The notes under the pieces were generated by a model. The model was not told where the DNA came from. It made no database searches and worked only from the letters and a program-made list of their open reading frames with translations. From Bacillota bacterium (GTDB lineage: Bacteria > Bacillota_E > Sulfobacillia > Sulfobacillales > JAIMBI01), in NCBI GenBank assembly GCA_021828405.1, contig JAKARZ010000006.1:4860-68859 (forward strand): 64,000 bases of DNA, read 5' to 3'. This document shows, one piece after another, positions 45,804 through 54,535 of this stretch. Made by a program: the position numbers and the translations under genes. Position 1 is the first letter of the stretch. Each line of letters starts with the position of its first letter.

Positions 45804-46703
45804 TCAGTCATGCGGGTCCGCGGTCGAGATGACCGTCCCCAGCCCGGGCGGCCCCTCATCGCCCGGGGCCACGCGCGCCAGCGCGGCGATGCTGCCGGTG
45901 ATCAGGCCCGCGCCGGCCCACTGCCATCCCACCAGCGCGGCGCCCTGCAGGACGTACGAAAACAGCGCGGCAAACAGGGGCTCGGCGGCCAGGACCGTGG
46001 CGGTCTCCTGCGGCGTGGCGTACTGCTGCGCATGGCCCTGCGCCCAGAACGCGGCCACGCTGGCTAACAGCGCGGTCACCATCAGCGCAGTCCACACCAC
46101 GGAGCCCATCGGCCACACGAGCCCGCCGGTGACCTCCGCCCCGGCCAAGGAGATGGCGCCGGTGGTCAGCAGTTCCACCGCCACGAGTACCGAGAGGGGG
46201 TGGCGCCGCACAGCCACATCGGTGGCCAGGAGCTGCAGGGCAAAAGCACCCGCGCCCCCAACCACCAGCCAGTCCCCCACCGACAGCGCGCCCCGGGACC
46301 CGGCCAAGAGCCAGAGCCCCCCGAGGGCCGCCGCCGCGCACACCCAAACCAAGGGAGGGGTCGGGCGCCGCCACAGCACAAACGCCAGCACCGGGGTCAG
46401 GACCACCGCGAGCCCCGTGAGGAATCCCGCCAGATCGACGGTGGTGGCCTTGAGCCCAAACGTCTGCAGCCAGTAGCCCGCCGCGACCAGCCCCCCCAGC
46501 AGCAGACCGTAGGCGAGGGCGCCCCAGGTCATCTGGCGCCACGTTTTGGTCGTCAAGAGGCTCATGACCAGGCCGGCGATGAGAAAGCGCCAGGCCAAAA
46601 AGCTCAGGACCGGGGTGGCTCGCACCGCATCCTGCACCATGACAAACGTCAGGCCCCAAATGGCAGTCACCGCCACGAGGAGCCCCAAGCTTGTGCGCCT
46701 CAT
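45804..46703 (-). CDS. EamA/DMT-family transporter
   Basis: A 299-residue membrane protein with ten helices in two EamA repeats (first beginning LLVAVTAIWGLTFV, second with GDWLVVGGAGAFALQLLA), typical of drug/metabolite exporters. Substrate is unknown. ATG 46703 follows GGAGGAGG. It is transcribed in the same direction as Ehr operon 2 but separated from its end by about 160 bases. Confidence 0.88.
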   Translation of the reverse strand: MRRTSLGLLVAVTAIWGLTFVMVQDAVRATPVLSFLAWRFLIAGLVMSLLTTKTWRQMTWGALAYGLLLGGLVAAGYWLQTFGLKATTVDLAGFLTGLAVVLTPVLAFVLWRRPTPPLVWVCAAAALGGLWLLAGSRGALSVGDWLVVGGAGAFALQLLATDVAVRRHPLSVLVAVELLTTGAISLAGAEVTGGLVWPMGSVVWTALMVTALLASVAAFWAQGHAQQYATPQETATVLAAEPLFAALFSYVLQGAALVGWQWAGAGLITGSIAALARVAPGDEGPPGLGTVISTADPHD

Positions 46704-46861
46704 CCCGCCCGCCTCCTCCCGGCGGCGCCGGTCTGACCTCATTGTGCCAGAGGCTCACCGGGAGGGAAATGGCCTCGCGCCAGGGGCAGGAAGGATCCTC
46801 GCGTGACTCGGCGCGGACATGTGCACGGGCCCACGAGGCGGCGTGGGAACCGGCCGCTCGG

Positions 46862-48859
46862 TCAGCCTGCGTGGAGGCCCAGCAGCAAGAGTCCCACCGC
46901 CAGCGCGCCCAGCACATAGAGGACATAGTGGCTCACAAGTCCCGACGCGGTTCGGCTCAGGGCGTCGGCAATCCGCCCACCCCATCGCAGCACAGGGCGC
47001 ATCCCCTGCTCCAGCAGTCGATCGGCGATGTCAGTGTCCACCCGCACCACCGCCCCCTCCTGCCGCCGGCGCTGCAGCCGAATCACGGGGGCAAAGGCGA
47101 GCCGCAGCGGATGGGTCAGCGCCGTGGCGGTCCAGGCGTACTCGCGCCGGTAGTGAGAGCCGCCGGACCACGGCTCCTCGCGGCGCACGGTCAGGTGGTG
47201 CCGCCGCATCCACGCGCGGCGCGCCCACGCGACGGCCAGCACCATCGCGCCGCCGAACCACAGCAGATACCAGGGAGCGGTCGCGGTGAAGCCGGGCCCG
47301 GGAAACACAATCGCGCCGGGGGTGCCAGGCAGGTCGGCAAACACCCTGGCACCGAGAGATACCAGGAGCGCCGGGCCCGGGTGCATCCCGAAAGTCCGGG
47401 CCACGAGGTGCCTGAGGAGGGGCTGGCCCAGGAGCGGCGGTGCCCAGCGCGCGGCAAACGGCAACCACCACCCCAGGCCGAACCCCGCCGCGGCAGCCAG
47501 GGCCGCTCCCGCTCCCACCAAACGTGTGGACCCGGCATCCGGGCGGCGCGGCAGCTTGCGGCCGCGCGGTGGCCCCAGGAACACGGCCCCGTACCAGCGA
47601 AGCATAGCGGTGGCCCCCGTGGCGGCGAGGAGCGCCAGCACGATGGCCACCGCCACCAGCGCCGGCTTGAGCGGCCCGGCGCTCTCCATGAACACCGCTT
47701 CGAGCGACAGCCACTCCGCCAAATAGCCGCCGGTGGGGGGCAGCGCCATGAGGGCCACCACGGCCAGCAGCGCCCACCGTCCGAGCCACCCGGCCCGGTG
47801 ATACAGCCCTCCCAAGGAATCCAGCCGGCGCCCGGCGCCCGCCTGCTCCACCCATCCGGCAACGCCAAAGGCCGCCGTCTTGGCACCCAGGTGCATGAGC
47901 GCCACCGCATAGAACGCGGCCAGGGCCACGCCGGCGGGTGCTGGGGCCCCCGTGCGGAGAAAGACGACCGAGAGCCCCAGCAGCGCCGTCGCGAGTCCCA
48001 TCCACTCCACGGTCGAGTACGCCAGCACTCGCTTCACGTCATGGTCCAGGGCGGCGTGAATCGCGCCCAGCGCGCCACCCACCACCCCCAGCGCCACGGT
48101 GATCCACCCCACCGTCAGACCGGGATGCGTCCACCCGTACCACTGGCCCAGCGCCACCATCACCACCGTCGTGGTCACCCCGGACAGCACGCCCGCCACC
48201 ACGCCAGGCGCCTCGGGCTCGGCCACCGGCAGCCACACCTGAAAAGGAAAGAGCCCCGTCTTCGCGCCCAGCCCCAACAAACCCAGAAGAGCCGCGACAT
48301 CCGCAAGCGACCCGGCCACGCTGTGGGGCGCCAGATGGGCGGCCAGAAGGATCGCGCCGACGGTCAGCGCCGCCGTGCCGAGCTCATTCATCACCAGCAG
48401 CACCCAGCCCGCGGCCAGCACCCGGGCGCGGTGCGCCCCGGCGACCACGGCTCCATAGGCGGACGCGGTCAGGAGACCCCAGGCCAGCACCAGCGCCAGC
48501 GCATCGGCCGCACTTAAGATGCCCGCCACGCCGACCGCCAGCCAGGACACCGCCACCATCTCCCCCGGCACGGCCCCCGCCGCCACGCGGGTGCTTATCG
48601 CGAGCGCCCCCATCAGCCCCACCACCAAGAGCCACCCGGCCACCCACGGATCGATGTGCCAGCCGGCGGCTCCGACGGGCGTGGTCAGTCTCATCGTCCC
48701 GCTGCGCCACGCCAAGCCGACAAGGCCGGCCCCCACCAGCGCAAGCCACGATCCGACCGCCGCCGCCCTCCGAATCCGCGCACCCGCCTGCCCCGCGTGC
48801 AGGAGCCCCATCGCAAGGGCGCTGGCCGTCAAGAGCCCCAGCAGGGCCCCCGCCAGCAT
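46862..48859 (-). CDS. Ehr complex 2, HyfB/NuoL-like antiporter-type subunit
   Basis: A 665-residue membrane protein, last gene of the second Ehr operon. Channel residues: LVLAWGLLTASAYG lacks the usual glutamate at the WE position (LAWG here), while the lysine of LGLGAKTGLFPFQVWLPVAEP and that of ALMHLGAKTAAFGVAG are kept. The missing glutamate differs from the paralogue in operon 1 (IAWELMS) and may alter ion transport. A C-terminal extension ends with a helix (VLGALAVGLLLLGLH). The ATG overlaps the stop of the small-subunit gene (TGATG). Confidence 0.86.
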   Translation of the reverse strand: MLAGALLGLLTASALAMGLLHAGQAGARIRRAAAVGSWLALVGAGLVGLAWRSGTMRLTTPVGAAGWHIDPWVAGWLLVVGLMGALAISTRVAAGAVPGEMVAVSWLAVGVAGILSAADALALVLAWGLLTASAYGAVVAGAHRARVLAAGWVLLVMNELGTAALTVGAILLAAHLAPHSVAGSLADVAALLGLLGLGAKTGLFPFQVWLPVAEPEAPGVVAGVLSGVTTTVVMVALGQWYGWTHPGLTVGWITVALGVVGGALGAIHAALDHDVKRVLAYSTVEWMGLATALLGLSVVFLRTGAPAPAGVALAAFYAVALMHLGAKTAAFGVAGWVEQAGAGRRLDSLGGLYHRAGWLGRWALLAVVALMALPPTGGYLAEWLSLEAVFMESAGPLKPALVAVAIVLALLAATGATAMLRWYGAVFLGPPRGRKLPRRPDAGSTRLVGAGAALAAAAGFGLGWWLPFAARWAPPLLGQPLLRHLVARTFGMHPGPALLVSLGARVFADLPGTPGAIVFPGPGFTATAPWYLLWFGGAMVLAVAWARRAWMRRHHLTVRREEPWSGGSHYRREYAWTATALTHPLRLAFAPVIRLQRRRQEGAVVRVDTDIADRLLEQGMRPVLRWGGRIADALSRTASGLVSHYVLYVLGALAVGLLLLGLHAG

Positions 48860-49395
48860 CAGCGAACCTCCGCGGCGGGCGCAGGGCGCCCGACCACCGC
48901 CAGGAGGCCCGCCAGGAGGTCGTTGGGGCTCGGGGGGCAGCCCGGAATGCGGCCAGCTACCGGGACCACCCCGTCGAGCCGTCCCACCACCCCCCGCGCC
49001 CCGTGAAACACGCCGCCGGCCTCGACGGCACACGCGCCCACCGCCACGACCAGCCGCGGCTCGGGCATGGCGTCGAACGCGCTGCGGATGACGGGCCCCA
49101 TCGCTTCGGTGATGACGCCGGTGACCAGCAGCAGGTCCGCATGGCGGGGCGACGGCGACAGCGCAAAGCCAAACCGCGACAGGTCGTACACCGGGCTTGC
49201 CAGCAGTTGAATCTCCGCCTCGCATCCGTTGCACGACCCCCCATCCACTTGGCGCAGGGTGAGAGATTGGCGAAACTGCGGATAGGGCGTCACGTCCAGC
49301 GGCCCGCGCCCCGGGGCCGCCGGGTCAGGCTGACCCGGAAAGCTAGTCACCGCCGGCCGCTGGAGATAATGCATCAGCCATCGTCGATAAAACAT
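48859..49395 (-). CDS. Ehr complex 2, small subunit (NuoB/HyfI-like)
   Basis: A 178-residue Fe-S subunit. The four cysteines for the proximal [4Fe-4S] cluster are present: Cys55 and Cys58 (DGGSCNGCEAEI), Cys122 (GACAVEAGG) and Cys153 (PGCPPSP). Unlike the operon 1 paralogue it has no extra N-terminal ferredoxin-type cysteines, only a short basic N-terminus (FYRRWLMHYLQR). GAAGGGAG precedes ATG 49395. With a single cluster, it needs an outside Fe-S donor or acceptor. Confidence 0.88.
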   Translation of the reverse strand: MFYRRWLMHYLQRPAVTSFPGQPDPAAPGRGPLDVTPYPQFRQSLTLRQVDGGSCNGCEAEIQLLASPVYDLSRFGFALSPSPRHADLLLVTGVITEAMGPVIRSAFDAMPEPRLVVAVGACAVEAGGVFHGARGVVGRLDGVVPVAGRIPGCPPSPNDLLAGLLAVVGRPAPAAEVR

Positions 49396-49462
49396 GCGGG
49401 GCTCCCTTCTCGTGTTGCATCCCCTCGCCGGCGCCCCGCCCCCTCGGCGCGGCTGGCCCCCG

Positions 49463-50845
49463 CTACAGGTCGAGCGCGGCCACGGCCAGGTTGAAGCTGG
49501 CGTCAATGATGGGAAAGTCCTGCAGGATGTTGCGCTGCTCCAGCGCCAGCGGCACCGCGGGCCAGTTGAGCTGGGACGGGGTGGTGAGCGACGCCGCGCC
49601 CACGCGCCCTCGGTGCACCTCTAAGCGATAGCACAGCCGGCCGCGGGGCGCTTCGACCATCCCCCAGCCCACGCCTGGGTTTCCAGCGCGCCCCTCCGTT
49701 ATCGGCCCCACCTCCGCGGCGGCGGCCGCCTCCATCACCCGCGACAAGATCTCCAGGCTCTGGCGGATCTCGCCCAGACGCACCCAGGCGCGGCCGTAGG
49801 AGTCGGGACGGCTGAGCGCCACGGGCATGAGGCCATCGGTGAGGGCGCGGTAATCCGCGTACGGGGCATCCCACCGCGTGTCCCGGGTGAGGCCGGCGCT
49901 CTTGCCCACGAACCCCGTCCAGTACACCGCCCCATCCCGGTACTCGGGCAAGCGGCCCGCGCCGTGCAGCCGATCCAGATAGCTGTTGGTGACGTCGAGC
50001 GCGGCCGCCTCAGCGTTCACCTGCTCCCGAACGGCCCCCACCAGAGCCGGCAGCGCCGACACCTCCCGGGACAGGGGGCGGCGATGCCCACCAGGCCCCA
50101 CCACGCCCCGCAGGTACCTGTGCCCGGTGAGCGCCGCCTGAAAGCGCAGCAGCGACTCTTTCAGGCGAAGCCAGTCCGCGGCCGCGGCCACGGTGGCCGT
50201 CGACGCGGCCAAAAGCGCCAGGTCCCCCACGTGGCTGGTGATGCGCTCCAACTCGGCCAGCATCACGCGGGCCCGCCGGTCTTCCAAAGACACCGCCATG
50301 CCCAGCGCCTCCTCCACCGCCAGGGAGAACGCCAGCGCGTGCGCCACCGGCGACGTCCCCGTCACGCGCTCGGCCACCTCGAGGGCGGATGAGACGTCCG
50401 CCCCCGTCATGGCCTCGGCTACGCGCCGCCGCTTGTAGCCCGCCCTGAGCCGCACCTGATGAATCTCGTCGCCCAGGACCACCAATTGGTACGCGAGCGA
50501 CTCGGACACGTCGCCGCGCACCGGGCCGAGCGGCATGAGGTGCAGTCCCCGCCCCCGCACGGGGCGCCGCCGGCTGGCATGGCGCCACACCACCGGGGGC
50601 AGCGCATGCTCGACGCCCCAAAATAGCTGGTGGCCCGCGCGCGTGGGCCGCGCGAACGGGCCCGAGCCCAGCAGGATCTCCTCCGGCCAGCCCCCGCCGC
50701 GGGGTGAGACGACCAGCACGAGCCCGGCGGCCCCGACAAAGGCGTGCAGCAGCGCGGCCCCCTCACGGGCCAACTGTCCGAGCGTGTCCCACAGCGCATC
50801 CGTCCTCGGCGCCTCCCGCATGTCCCCTGCCACCGGATCGGCCAT
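49463..50845 (-). CDS. Ehr complex 2, large subunit lacking all NiFe cysteines
   Basis: A 460-residue HyfG/NuoD-like protein. Where hydrogenases have CxxC after the ER(V/I) motif it reads ERVTGTSPVAH (159-169), giving Thr162 and Ser165; the C-terminal pair aligned in DFPIIDASFNLAVAALDL is replaced by Ala454 and Ala457. So no NiFe centre is possible. The N-terminal NuoC-like part is shortened to about 95 residues and hardly recognisable, compared with 140 in operon 1. ATG 50845 lies one base after the upstream stop with GGGGGG ahead. Like its paralogue it keeps the NuoD-like helix RARVMLAELERITSHVGDLA. Confidence 0.88.
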   Translation of the reverse strand: MADPVAGDMREAPRTDALWDTLGQLAREGAALLHAFVGAAGLVLVVSPRGGGWPEEILLGSGPFARPTRAGHQLFWGVEHALPPVVWRHASRRRPVRGRGLHLMPLGPVRGDVSESLAYQLVVLGDEIHQVRLRAGYKRRRVAEAMTGADVSSALEVAERVTGTSPVAHALAFSLAVEEALGMAVSLEDRRARVMLAELERITSHVGDLALLAASTATVAAAADWLRLKESLLRFQAALTGHRYLRGVVGPGGHRRPLSREVSALPALVGAVREQVNAEAAALDVTNSYLDRLHGAGRLPEYRDGAVYWTGFVGKSAGLTRDTRWDAPYADYRALTDGLMPVALSRPDSYGRAWVRLGEIRQSLEILSRVMEAAAAAEVGPITEGRAGNPGVGWGMVEAPRGRLCYRLEVHRGRVGAASLTTPSQLNWPAVPLALEQRNILQDFPIIDASFNLAVAALDL

Positions 50846-50846
50846 G

Positions 50847-52175
50847 CTACACCCCCCGTCCGAGGCCCAGGAACACCCACGGCACGAGGACGCCGGCGGA
50901 CATCGTGAGGCTTGACATCGCAAGCACCGGGAGGGACAGGAGCTTTGACTCCCGCAGGCCCGGCGCATCGGAGTGCGGGCCCGACGCGGACCCCTGCCAT
51001 AACCGCGGCAGCCGGTACATGAGCGCAACGAAGCCGCCGGCCAGCAACAGCGCCGTCACGGCCGCCCATACCACCATCCCCGGCTCTGCCAGGCCCCCTT
51101 GAATGATCAGCCACTCGCTCCAAAACGGCCCCAGCGGCGGCAGGCCCGCCAGTGCCGCGATGGCCACCATGAGGCCCGTGGCCGTCCACGGAAGCCGTCG
51201 GCCCAGGCCGTGAATCTGCCGTGTGTCCACGGTGCCGTAGTGCGCCTGCACCGACCCGGACAGATAAAACGCCTGGCTCTTGGCCAACCCGTGGGTGAAC
51301 ACGTGCAGAAACGCTCCCAACAGGGCTGGCCCCCCGAAGGCCAGTCCCACCGCGATGACCCCCATGTGCTCAACCGACGAGTACGCCAGCAGGCGCTTCA
51401 GATTGTGCTGCCGAGAGATCAGAGCCACCCCCGCCAGCAGGGACACGAGCCCGAGGCCCAGGAGCGCCATGAGCGGCCAGTGCTGGTGGAGGAGGCGCTC
51501 GGCCAGCAGGAGCCCGCGCCACGCCACGATGAGCATCCCGCCGAGCTCGGCCCCCGACAGGAGGCCCGACACGGGGGCGGGCGCCTCCGCGTGGGCGTCG
51601 GGCAGCCAGGTGTGAAACGGCACCAGGCCCGCCTTGGTGCCGAACCCCACCAGCATCAGCAGGGCGCCCACGCCGACGTCGGCCGCCGCGCCACCTTGAA
51701 CCAGTAGGATGCCGCCCAGCGCCAGGAGCCCGCCCAGCATGGCCAGGGTGACGTACTTCCACGAAGCCTCAAACGGCTCGGCTCCGGGGGGCAGGGCCAC
51801 CAACAGCACCGACGACAGCGTCGTGGCTTCTACCGCCACCCACAGATCCACCAGTGGCCACGGCGCCGCCAGGGCCAGCAGTGCCGCGGCAAACACACCC
51901 AGCCAAACGTAGTACCAGCGCTCGCGGCCCGCCGACCACGGGTGGTGAACCGCCGCCCCCCGAAAATAGCCGGGCGACATGACCACGGCGAACGTGGCCA
52001 ACACCAGCACCAGTGCCCCGTATTCGGCCGTCCACGCCGGGTGCGCCACGGCGCGCCCCACGTCGAGAGCAGCCGCCAGCGCCGTGCCGGCGGCCGCCAC
52101 CCGCGGCCAGCGACCGCGCCGGGACGCCAGCGCGCCCATCCCGATCACCCAGGCGATGGGCACCCATACCAACAT
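50847..52175 (-). CDS. Ehr complex 2, HyfF-like antiporter-type subunit
   Basis: A 442-residue membrane protein of the NuoN/Mrp type. Key residues are the glutamate in LWVAVEATTLSS, the lysine in GFGTKAGLVPFHTWLPDAH, and the lysine in THGLAKSQAFYL. It is about 40 residues shorter than its paralogue in operon 1, mainly at the N-terminus. ATG 52175 is preceded by GGGGG and lies three bases from the end of the hyfE-like gene. Confidence 0.88.
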   Translation of the reverse strand: MLVWVPIAWVIGMGALASRRGRWPRVAAAGTALAAALDVGRAVAHPAWTAEYGALVLVLATFAVVMSPGYFRGAAVHHPWSAGRERWYYVWLGVFAAALLALAAPWPLVDLWVAVEATTLSSVLLVALPPGAEPFEASWKYVTLAMLGGLLALGGILLVQGGAAADVGVGALLMLVGFGTKAGLVPFHTWLPDAHAEAPAPVSGLLSGAELGGMLIVAWRGLLLAERLLHQHWPLMALLGLGLVSLLAGVALISRQHNLKRLLAYSSVEHMGVIAVGLAFGGPALLGAFLHVFTHGLAKSQAFYLSGSVQAHYGTVDTRQIHGLGRRLPWTATGLMVAIAALAGLPPLGPFWSEWLIIQGGLAEPGMVVWAAVTALLLAGGFVALMYRLPRLWQGSASGPHSDAPGLRESKLLSLPVLAMSSLTMSAGVLVPWVFLGLGRGV

Positions 52176-52178
52176 CGT

Positions 52179-52799
52179 CTACCCCCTAAGGCGCCGAAGC
52201 GCCGTCGTGTGAATCGGCTCATCCCAGTCCATCCGCCCACGCCGCACCAGCCACGCCAGCAGCGCGCCCGCCCACAGCACCTCGGCCACGTCCAGCACAT
52301 CGACCGTGGCCGGCGTCACATGCGCGCCCATGGCGAGAAACCCGAGCGCCACCTCGGCCTCCATCAGGAGGATGGCGGCCACCCACAGCTCGCGGCGCTG
52401 GGTCAATAGCCAAAAGGGCGTCAGCAGCGCCGCCACCGCCAAACCCTGGGCGCCGCCGGCGGCCATGGCCCCCACCATCAACAGCGCGCTGCCCAAAAGC
52501 AGGCGCGGGGTGCCAGACGCCACAAGCTCCCACCGGTCCTGCGGCAACGCGGTGCCCAGCCACCGCGGCACCACGACGCCCTTGGCGGCCATCCACAGAA
52601 GTCCCACACCCCACCAGGCGGCCTCGTGGTGGGCCAGGCCCCAAAAAACGGCCATCGCGCCCTCGACCAGTCCCGCCGCCGCATACCACGTGATGGCCGT
52701 GGCGGGCCGGCGAGCCAGGGCAATCAGGTTAGCCCCGAGCCACACCGCCGCGGCACCCGATTGGGCCATCAGGGTTGGGTGCGCCAACCACACCGACAT
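52179..52799 (-). CDS. Ehr complex 2, HyfE-like membrane subunit
   Basis: A 206-residue, six-helix membrane protein in the same position as the HyfE-like gene of operon 1. It is diverged: WMAAKGVVVPRWLG corresponds to the KVIVIPGVL region of the paralogue, and the acidic helix LMEAEVALGFLAMG to MAIDNGVFY. ATG 52799 is favoured by AAGGAGG six bases upstream; another ATG at 52805 overlaps that site. Assigned chiefly from position, topology and these faint motifs. Confidence 0.75.
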   Translation of the reverse strand: MSVWLAHPTLMAQSGAAAVWLGANLIALARRPATAITWYAAAGLVEGAMAVFWGLAHHEAAWWGVGLLWMAAKGVVVPRWLGTALPQDRWELVASGTPRLLLGSALLMVGAMAAGGAQGLAVAALLTPFWLLTQRRELWVAAILLMEAEVALGFLAMGAHVTPATVDVLDVAEVLWAGALLAWLVRRGRMDWDEPIHTTALRRLRG

Positions 52800-52846
52800 G
52801 GCCATCCTCCTTCACGTCACAATTTTTCAACCGCCTCCGCGCCGAG

Positions 52847-53779
52847 TTAGAGTCCCGCGGCCAAAGCCGCCAGGGCGGCCAGGGCCACCGACAGCGTCAG
52901 GTACTCCGCGATGCGCATCAGCCGGAGCTTCGCGAAAGACAACTCGATGGCCACCACCACGAGACCGGCCGCGACCAGCTTGGCGGCCGTCGCCACGATC
53001 GCCAGGAGAAGGGTGCCGGGCGTGAGCACCGCCGCCAATCCCACGGGCCAGCCGAGCACGTTCACCAAGATGATGGACAGCACGGTGTACTTCATCCACC
53101 CGCCCCACTCCAACAGCGCAAGGTCCGGTCCGCTCGCTTCAAACACCCGATTGGGGTCGATGAGAGACAATTCCTGGGACGAGTCCGGGTTGTCCACTGG
53201 AAGGCGGCCGGCCTCGGCCAAGAGGAGCAGGAGCCAGGCCAGCAGCACGAGCAAGTGCACCGGGGCAAAGAAACTCTCAGCAAAAAATGCCTGGTTGACC
53301 GCGTAGGGAATCGTCGAGCGACCCACGGCGGCGGCCGTAAACACGGCCATCACCGTCAGCGGCTCCCCCAGCGTGCCGATGAGCCGGATGCGGCTCACCC
53401 CAATGGCCGCGTAGGCGCTGCCCGAGTCTAGCGCGTAGAACAGCAGCAGAAAGCCCGCCCCCGCCAGCGTGAGTCCACCACCCAGCATGTCCGCCATGAA
53501 CGCGAGCGGCAGCGGCATGGTGGTCAACACCGGGATCAGCAGCGTCACGACCAGGGGGGCGGTGAAGTACAGCACCGGGACCCAATCCGCCAATCCCGTC
53601 GTGTACGCGGTGCGCACGACATGCTTGTGGGCCCACTTCCACAGATTACGGTACGGCTGGACCCAGGGCGGGCCCTGGCGCCGCATCCCGCGCGCCTTCA
53701 CCCGATCCATGATGCCTTTGAGAAGCGGGGCAAATCCCAGCACAAACAACACTTGCAACACTTGGGCCGCAATGGGCAT
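52847..53779 (-). CDS. Ehr complex 2, HyfC/NuoH-like membrane subunit
   Basis: A 310-residue membrane protein, first gene of operon 2. It shares with the operon 1 paralogue the segment PPWVQPYRNLWKWAHKH and the loop EAGRLPVDNPDSSQELSLI with the E-channel glutamates. GAGAGGAG precedes ATG 53779. The promoter, a fluoride riboswitch and its terminator lie in the 195 bases upstream. Confidence 0.9.
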   Translation of the reverse strand: MPIAAQVLQVLFVLGFAPLLKGIMDRVKARGMRRQGPPWVQPYRNLWKWAHKHVVRTAYTTGLADWVPVLYFTAPLVVTLLIPVLTTMPLPLAFMADMLGGGLTLAGAGFLLLFYALDSGSAYAAIGVSRIRLIGTLGEPLTVMAVFTAAAVGRSTIPYAVNQAFFAESFFAPVHLLVLLAWLLLLLAEAGRLPVDNPDSSQELSLIDPNRVFEASGPDLALLEWGGWMKYTVLSIILVNVLGWPVGLAAVLTPGTLLLAIVATAAKLVAAGLVVVAIELSFAKLRLMRIAEYLTLSVALAALAALAAGL

Positions 53780-53805
53780 GTTTCGCTCCTCTCGCGATTC
53801 GGCAC

Positions 53806-53851
53806 AAAAAATACCCCTACCGCCACGCGAATTCACGTGCACGGTAGGAGT
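53806..53851 (-). terminator. Riboswitch-controlled intrinsic terminator, Ehr operon 2
   Basis: On the minus strand ACTCCTACCG (53851-53842) pairs with CGGTAGGGGT (53822-53813) over ten base pairs, with an inner CACG/CGTG helix, and a run of six U follows the stem. The 5' arm contains the conserved CTCC of the aptamer, so ligand binding would prevent termination (ON switch). Confidence 0.85.
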
Positions 53852-53906
53852 CATTAGCCGAAAGCTCCGGCGGTTTGGGCAGTGCCCCGGCGGTCTCCAT
53901 CGCCTT
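53843..53906 (-). promoter_or_regulatory. Fluoride riboswitch (crcB motif) upstream of Ehr operon 2
   Basis: Minus strand: GGCGAUGGAGACCGCC (53904-53889) with the GGCG/CGCC pseudoknot, an inserted GGGC-ACU-GCCC hairpin, AAACCGCCGGAGC, then CGGCUAAUGACUCCUAC ending at 53844. The P1 helix GGAG/CUCC and the P2 helix GCCG/CGGC are both present. This is a closer match to the family consensus than the copy in front of operon 1. Confidence 0.88.
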
Positions 53907-53922
53907 ATCGGTCGCAGACGCA

Positions 53923-53951
53923 ACGATAGCGTCCGCTTCTCCTCCTGTCAA
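53923..53951 (-). promoter_or_regulatory. Sigma-A-type promoter of Ehr operon 2
   Basis: TTGACA (53951-53946), 17-base spacer, TATCGT (53928-53923). Transcription would begin near 53916, ten bases before the aptamer. A GC-rich hairpin (about 53952-53972) between lepB and the promoter probably ends lepB transcription. Confidence 0.75.
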
Positions 53952-53974
53952 GCGCGCCCGCGGGGCGCGCCTGC

Positions 53975-54535
53975 CTAGATCCCGCCGATGGCCTTGGGCG
54001 GCCACCACACGAAGAATGCATCGCCCTTGACCCGCCATTCGCTCAGCAGACCAAAGTAGCGGCTGTCATAGCTGTTCGTGCGGTTGTCGCCCAGCACAAA
54101 CAGGTGCCCCGGCGTGACGGTGACGGGACCGTAGTTGTAGCGGTAGTTGAGCTTCACGAACGGCTCGGAGTACCGGTGGCCATTGATGTACACCTGACCG
54201 GCCACAATCTTCACCGTGTCCCCCGGGACCCCGATGACCCTCTTGATCCAGTCCTGGCTCTCGTTCACCGGGGACTTGAACACGACGATCTCCCCGGTGC
54301 GCGGCCCTTCGATGCGGTACAGAAGCTTGTCCACCAGCACCCGGTCGCCCGTCGTCAGCGTGGGAAGCATCGAGTGGCCATCGACCTGAAATGACTCGAG
54401 CGCAAACGTCCGAATCAGGAACGCCAGCACCACGGCCAGCACGACCGTCTGCACTATGTCCCGCCACACCGGTCGCTGGGGCCTACTGGACCCCGGCCCC
54501 GCCGGCAGATCCGTCTTTTCGCCGCTGGTGGCCAT
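53975..54535 (-). CDS. lepB: Signal peptidase I
   Basis: Membrane serine protease that removes signal peptides. The 186-residue protein has one N-terminal helix (VLAVVLAFLIRTF), the catalytic Ser55 in GHSMLPTL and Lys98 in DWIKRVIGVPGD, and the C-terminal GDNRTNSYDSRYFG box. This is the short Gram-positive type with a single membrane anchor. It lies directly upstream of Ehr operon 2 on the same strand but is separated by a hairpin and a promoter. Confidence 0.95.
   Translation of the reverse strand: MATSGEKTDLPAGPGSSRPQRPVWRDIVQTVVLAVVLAFLIRTFALESFQVDGHSMLPTLTTGDRVLVDKLLYRIEGPRTGEIVVFKSPVNESQDWIKRVIGVPGDTVKIVAGQVYINGHRYSEPFVKLNYRYNYGPVTVTPGHLFVLGDNRTNSYDSRYFGLLSEWRVKGDAFFVWWPPKAIGGI

Noticed and set aside
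46691..48517. 608-codon open frame antisense to the HyfB-like gene of operon 2
   Set aside because: A shadow of GC-rich coding sequence; the opposite strand encodes a recognisable antiporter-type protein with overlapping gene starts.
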